Below, in pieces: positions 63,023 through 64,000 of a stretch of DNA of 64,000 nt. Within the stretch, counting starts at the first letter, position 1. Each line of letters opens with the position of its first letter. Under the pieces are notes generated by a model. That model saw only the letters and a program-made list of their open reading frames with translations. It made no database searches and had not been told where the DNA came from. This stretch comes from Coriobacteriaceae bacterium. GTDB taxonomy: Bacteria; Actinomycetota; Coriobacteriia; Coriobacteriales; Coriobacteriaceae. The DNA lies in contig CP107217.1 of assembly GCA_025757745.1 (NCBI GenBank), positions 2,170,001 to 2,234,000 on the forward strand, written 5' to 3'. The position numbers and the translations under genes were made by a program.

Positions 63023-64000
63023 CTAGACCGGCTTGACCTCCAGCTTTATCCCCTCGGCGCAGGAGTCGCCCAAAACATCCGAAAGGGCCCAGGTCGCATA
63101 TAGCGGCAAATAGAGAACCGCTCCGTTGCGCTCAACGTTGCCTCTCGAGAAAACAATCCCGAGCCTTACGCCATATTCAGCCGTATCAAGCACATGACCG
63201 AGCGCAGCGTGCGCGTGGTAATAGGAGCCCGATTTAACCTCGATCGGAACAGCCGTCCCATCCGGTCCATCGACCACAAAGTCCACTTCACCGCGCTTTT
63301 TTGTCTGATAGTAGTAAAGCTGGCGATTTTGGGCAGCCAGCTGCTGGGCCACCACGTTTTCGTAAATGCCGCCCAGCTTGGGCTCCTTGCTATCAAGATA
63401 CGCCGCTTGGGCGACTCCGACGGGGTAGCGCGCCATCAACATGCCCGTATCCGATTGATATAGCTTGAACTGCGATGGCCGTGCCGTCTTGAGCAAGGGC
63501 GATTTTGGCTCGGTTACGATATCGGCTTTGAGAGCAACGCCGGCATCGACAAGCCATACAAAATCTCGCTGATACTTCTCGTAGTGAGCCTTGGGGTCAA
63601 TGGAATTGAGCACGAAGCGCTTGTTTTCGCCCTCGAGCATAATAGGGAGCTGATCGTAAATGCTCTGCACCTGAAGGGCTCGCCCGCTTGCATACTTGGA
63701 GATATCCCGCCGGTACTGTTCGTTGAGCTCTGACTGTAGCTGACGAACAGAGGCAAGGTCGCCCCGCGTGTCAAGAAAGCGCTGCACGACCTCCGGCATT
63801 CCGCCGACAACGGTATAGGTCCTGAAGTTTGCCATCATCGCGTCATGAATGTAATCAGGAATGGGCTTCTCGCTGATACACGCGTCGCGTATCGTTTGGC
63901 GAGCTCCCTCGCTCACCCCGATCGCCCAGCAAAACTCCTCAAAATCGAGCGGGAACATCCTAAGCTCGTGAACATATCCCACGGGATAGGACCTAACGCC
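63023..64000 (-). CDS. AAA ATPase with DUF4143 domain, 5' end beyond the window
   Basis: The last 325 residues or so of a second DUF4143 ATPase; the frame stays open to the window edge, so Walker A lies outside. Seen here are YVHELRMFPLDFEEFCWAIG, YTVVGGMPEVVQRFL, YQSDTGMLMARY and KKRGEVDFVVDGPDGTAVPIEVKSG, the nuclease-like Asp, Glu and Lys pattern. It is a distant paralog of the gene at 61126 and points toward it. No function is known. Confidence 0.88.
   Translation of the reverse strand, partial: GVRSYPVGYVHELRMFPLDFEEFCWAIGVSEGARQTIRDACISEKPIPDYIHDAMMANFRTYTVVGGMPEVVQRFLDTRGDLASVRQLQSELNEQYRRDISKYASGRALQVQSIYDQLPIMLEGENKRFVLNSIDPKAHYEKYQRDFVWLVDAGVALKADIVTEPKSPLLKTARPSQFKLYQSDTGMLMARYPVGVAQAAYLDSKEPKLGGIYENVVAQQLAAQNRQLYYYQTKKRGEVDFVVDGPDGTAVPIEVKSGSYYHAHAALGHVLDTAEYGVRLGIVFSRGNVERNGAVLYLPLYATWALSDVLGDSCAEGIKLEVKPV

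Overview
The window looks like a chromosomal segment of a gut coriobacterium, most likely Collinsella (C. aerofaciens group). I base this on the GC-rich coding sequence, the recognisable Collinsella-type 16S rRNA, the gene content (CstA, a TsaB-RimI-TsaD fusion, an F-type ATP synthase followed by murA) and the lack of respiratory genes. Almost every gene runs on the minus strand. The clear plus-strand genes are pepT, an MFS exporter, a DUF4143 ATPase and a low-molecular-weight phosphatase. The species name is inferred from memory of the 16S, not from a search.

Layout from left to right. Positions 1-5500 hold a JetD/Toprim-like protein with a long disordered middle, then cstA behind a promoter and a leader that ends in a terminator-like hairpin. 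After these come two large perfect inverted-repeat elements. Positions 5515-12341 form one operon, acpS-nnr-alr-udg-tsaE-tsaBrimItsaD. Positions 12439-25490 hold two nearly identical 16S-23S-5S operons in the same direction with a phosphoglucomutase between them; a second phosphohexomutase follows. Then come mmuM and a DtxR-type regulator facing pepT, the cell-wall pair murA-lytR, the complete ATP synthase operon, upp, glpK, tsaC, a hicAB toxin-antitoxin pair, prmC and prfA. Next are an M20 peptidase, a polar amino-acid ABC transporter, an aldose epimerase and a membrane protein. At 53.6-59.5 kb sits an aromatic-acid decarboxylation cluster: a MerR-type regulator, UbiX, UbiD, a DASS-type anion transporter, and a fusion of an LpdD-like flavin chaperone to an isopentenyl-diphosphate-isomerase-like Nudix domain. 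The right end has an MFS exporter and two DUF4143 ATPases around a phosphatase.

Two things stand out. First, two families of dispersed non-coding elements are built from conserved cores inside stems whose sequence differs between copies while staying complementary. Family 1 has four copies, each a few bases past the stop codon of a minus-strand gene. Family 2 has two full copies with 45-bp and 32-bp perfect arms, plus one truncated copy. This pattern of compensatory change points to selected hairpin structure in RNA or extruded DNA. I do not recognise either family.

Second, the LpdD-Nudix fusion joins a prenylated-FMN handling domain to a prenyl-diphosphate enzyme domain beside ubiX and ubiD. 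Its Nudix domain has Ala where type I IDI has the catalytic Cys, and it has a near-complete Nudix box. It could therefore supply dimethylallyl (mono)phosphate to UbiX. That function is a hypothesis.
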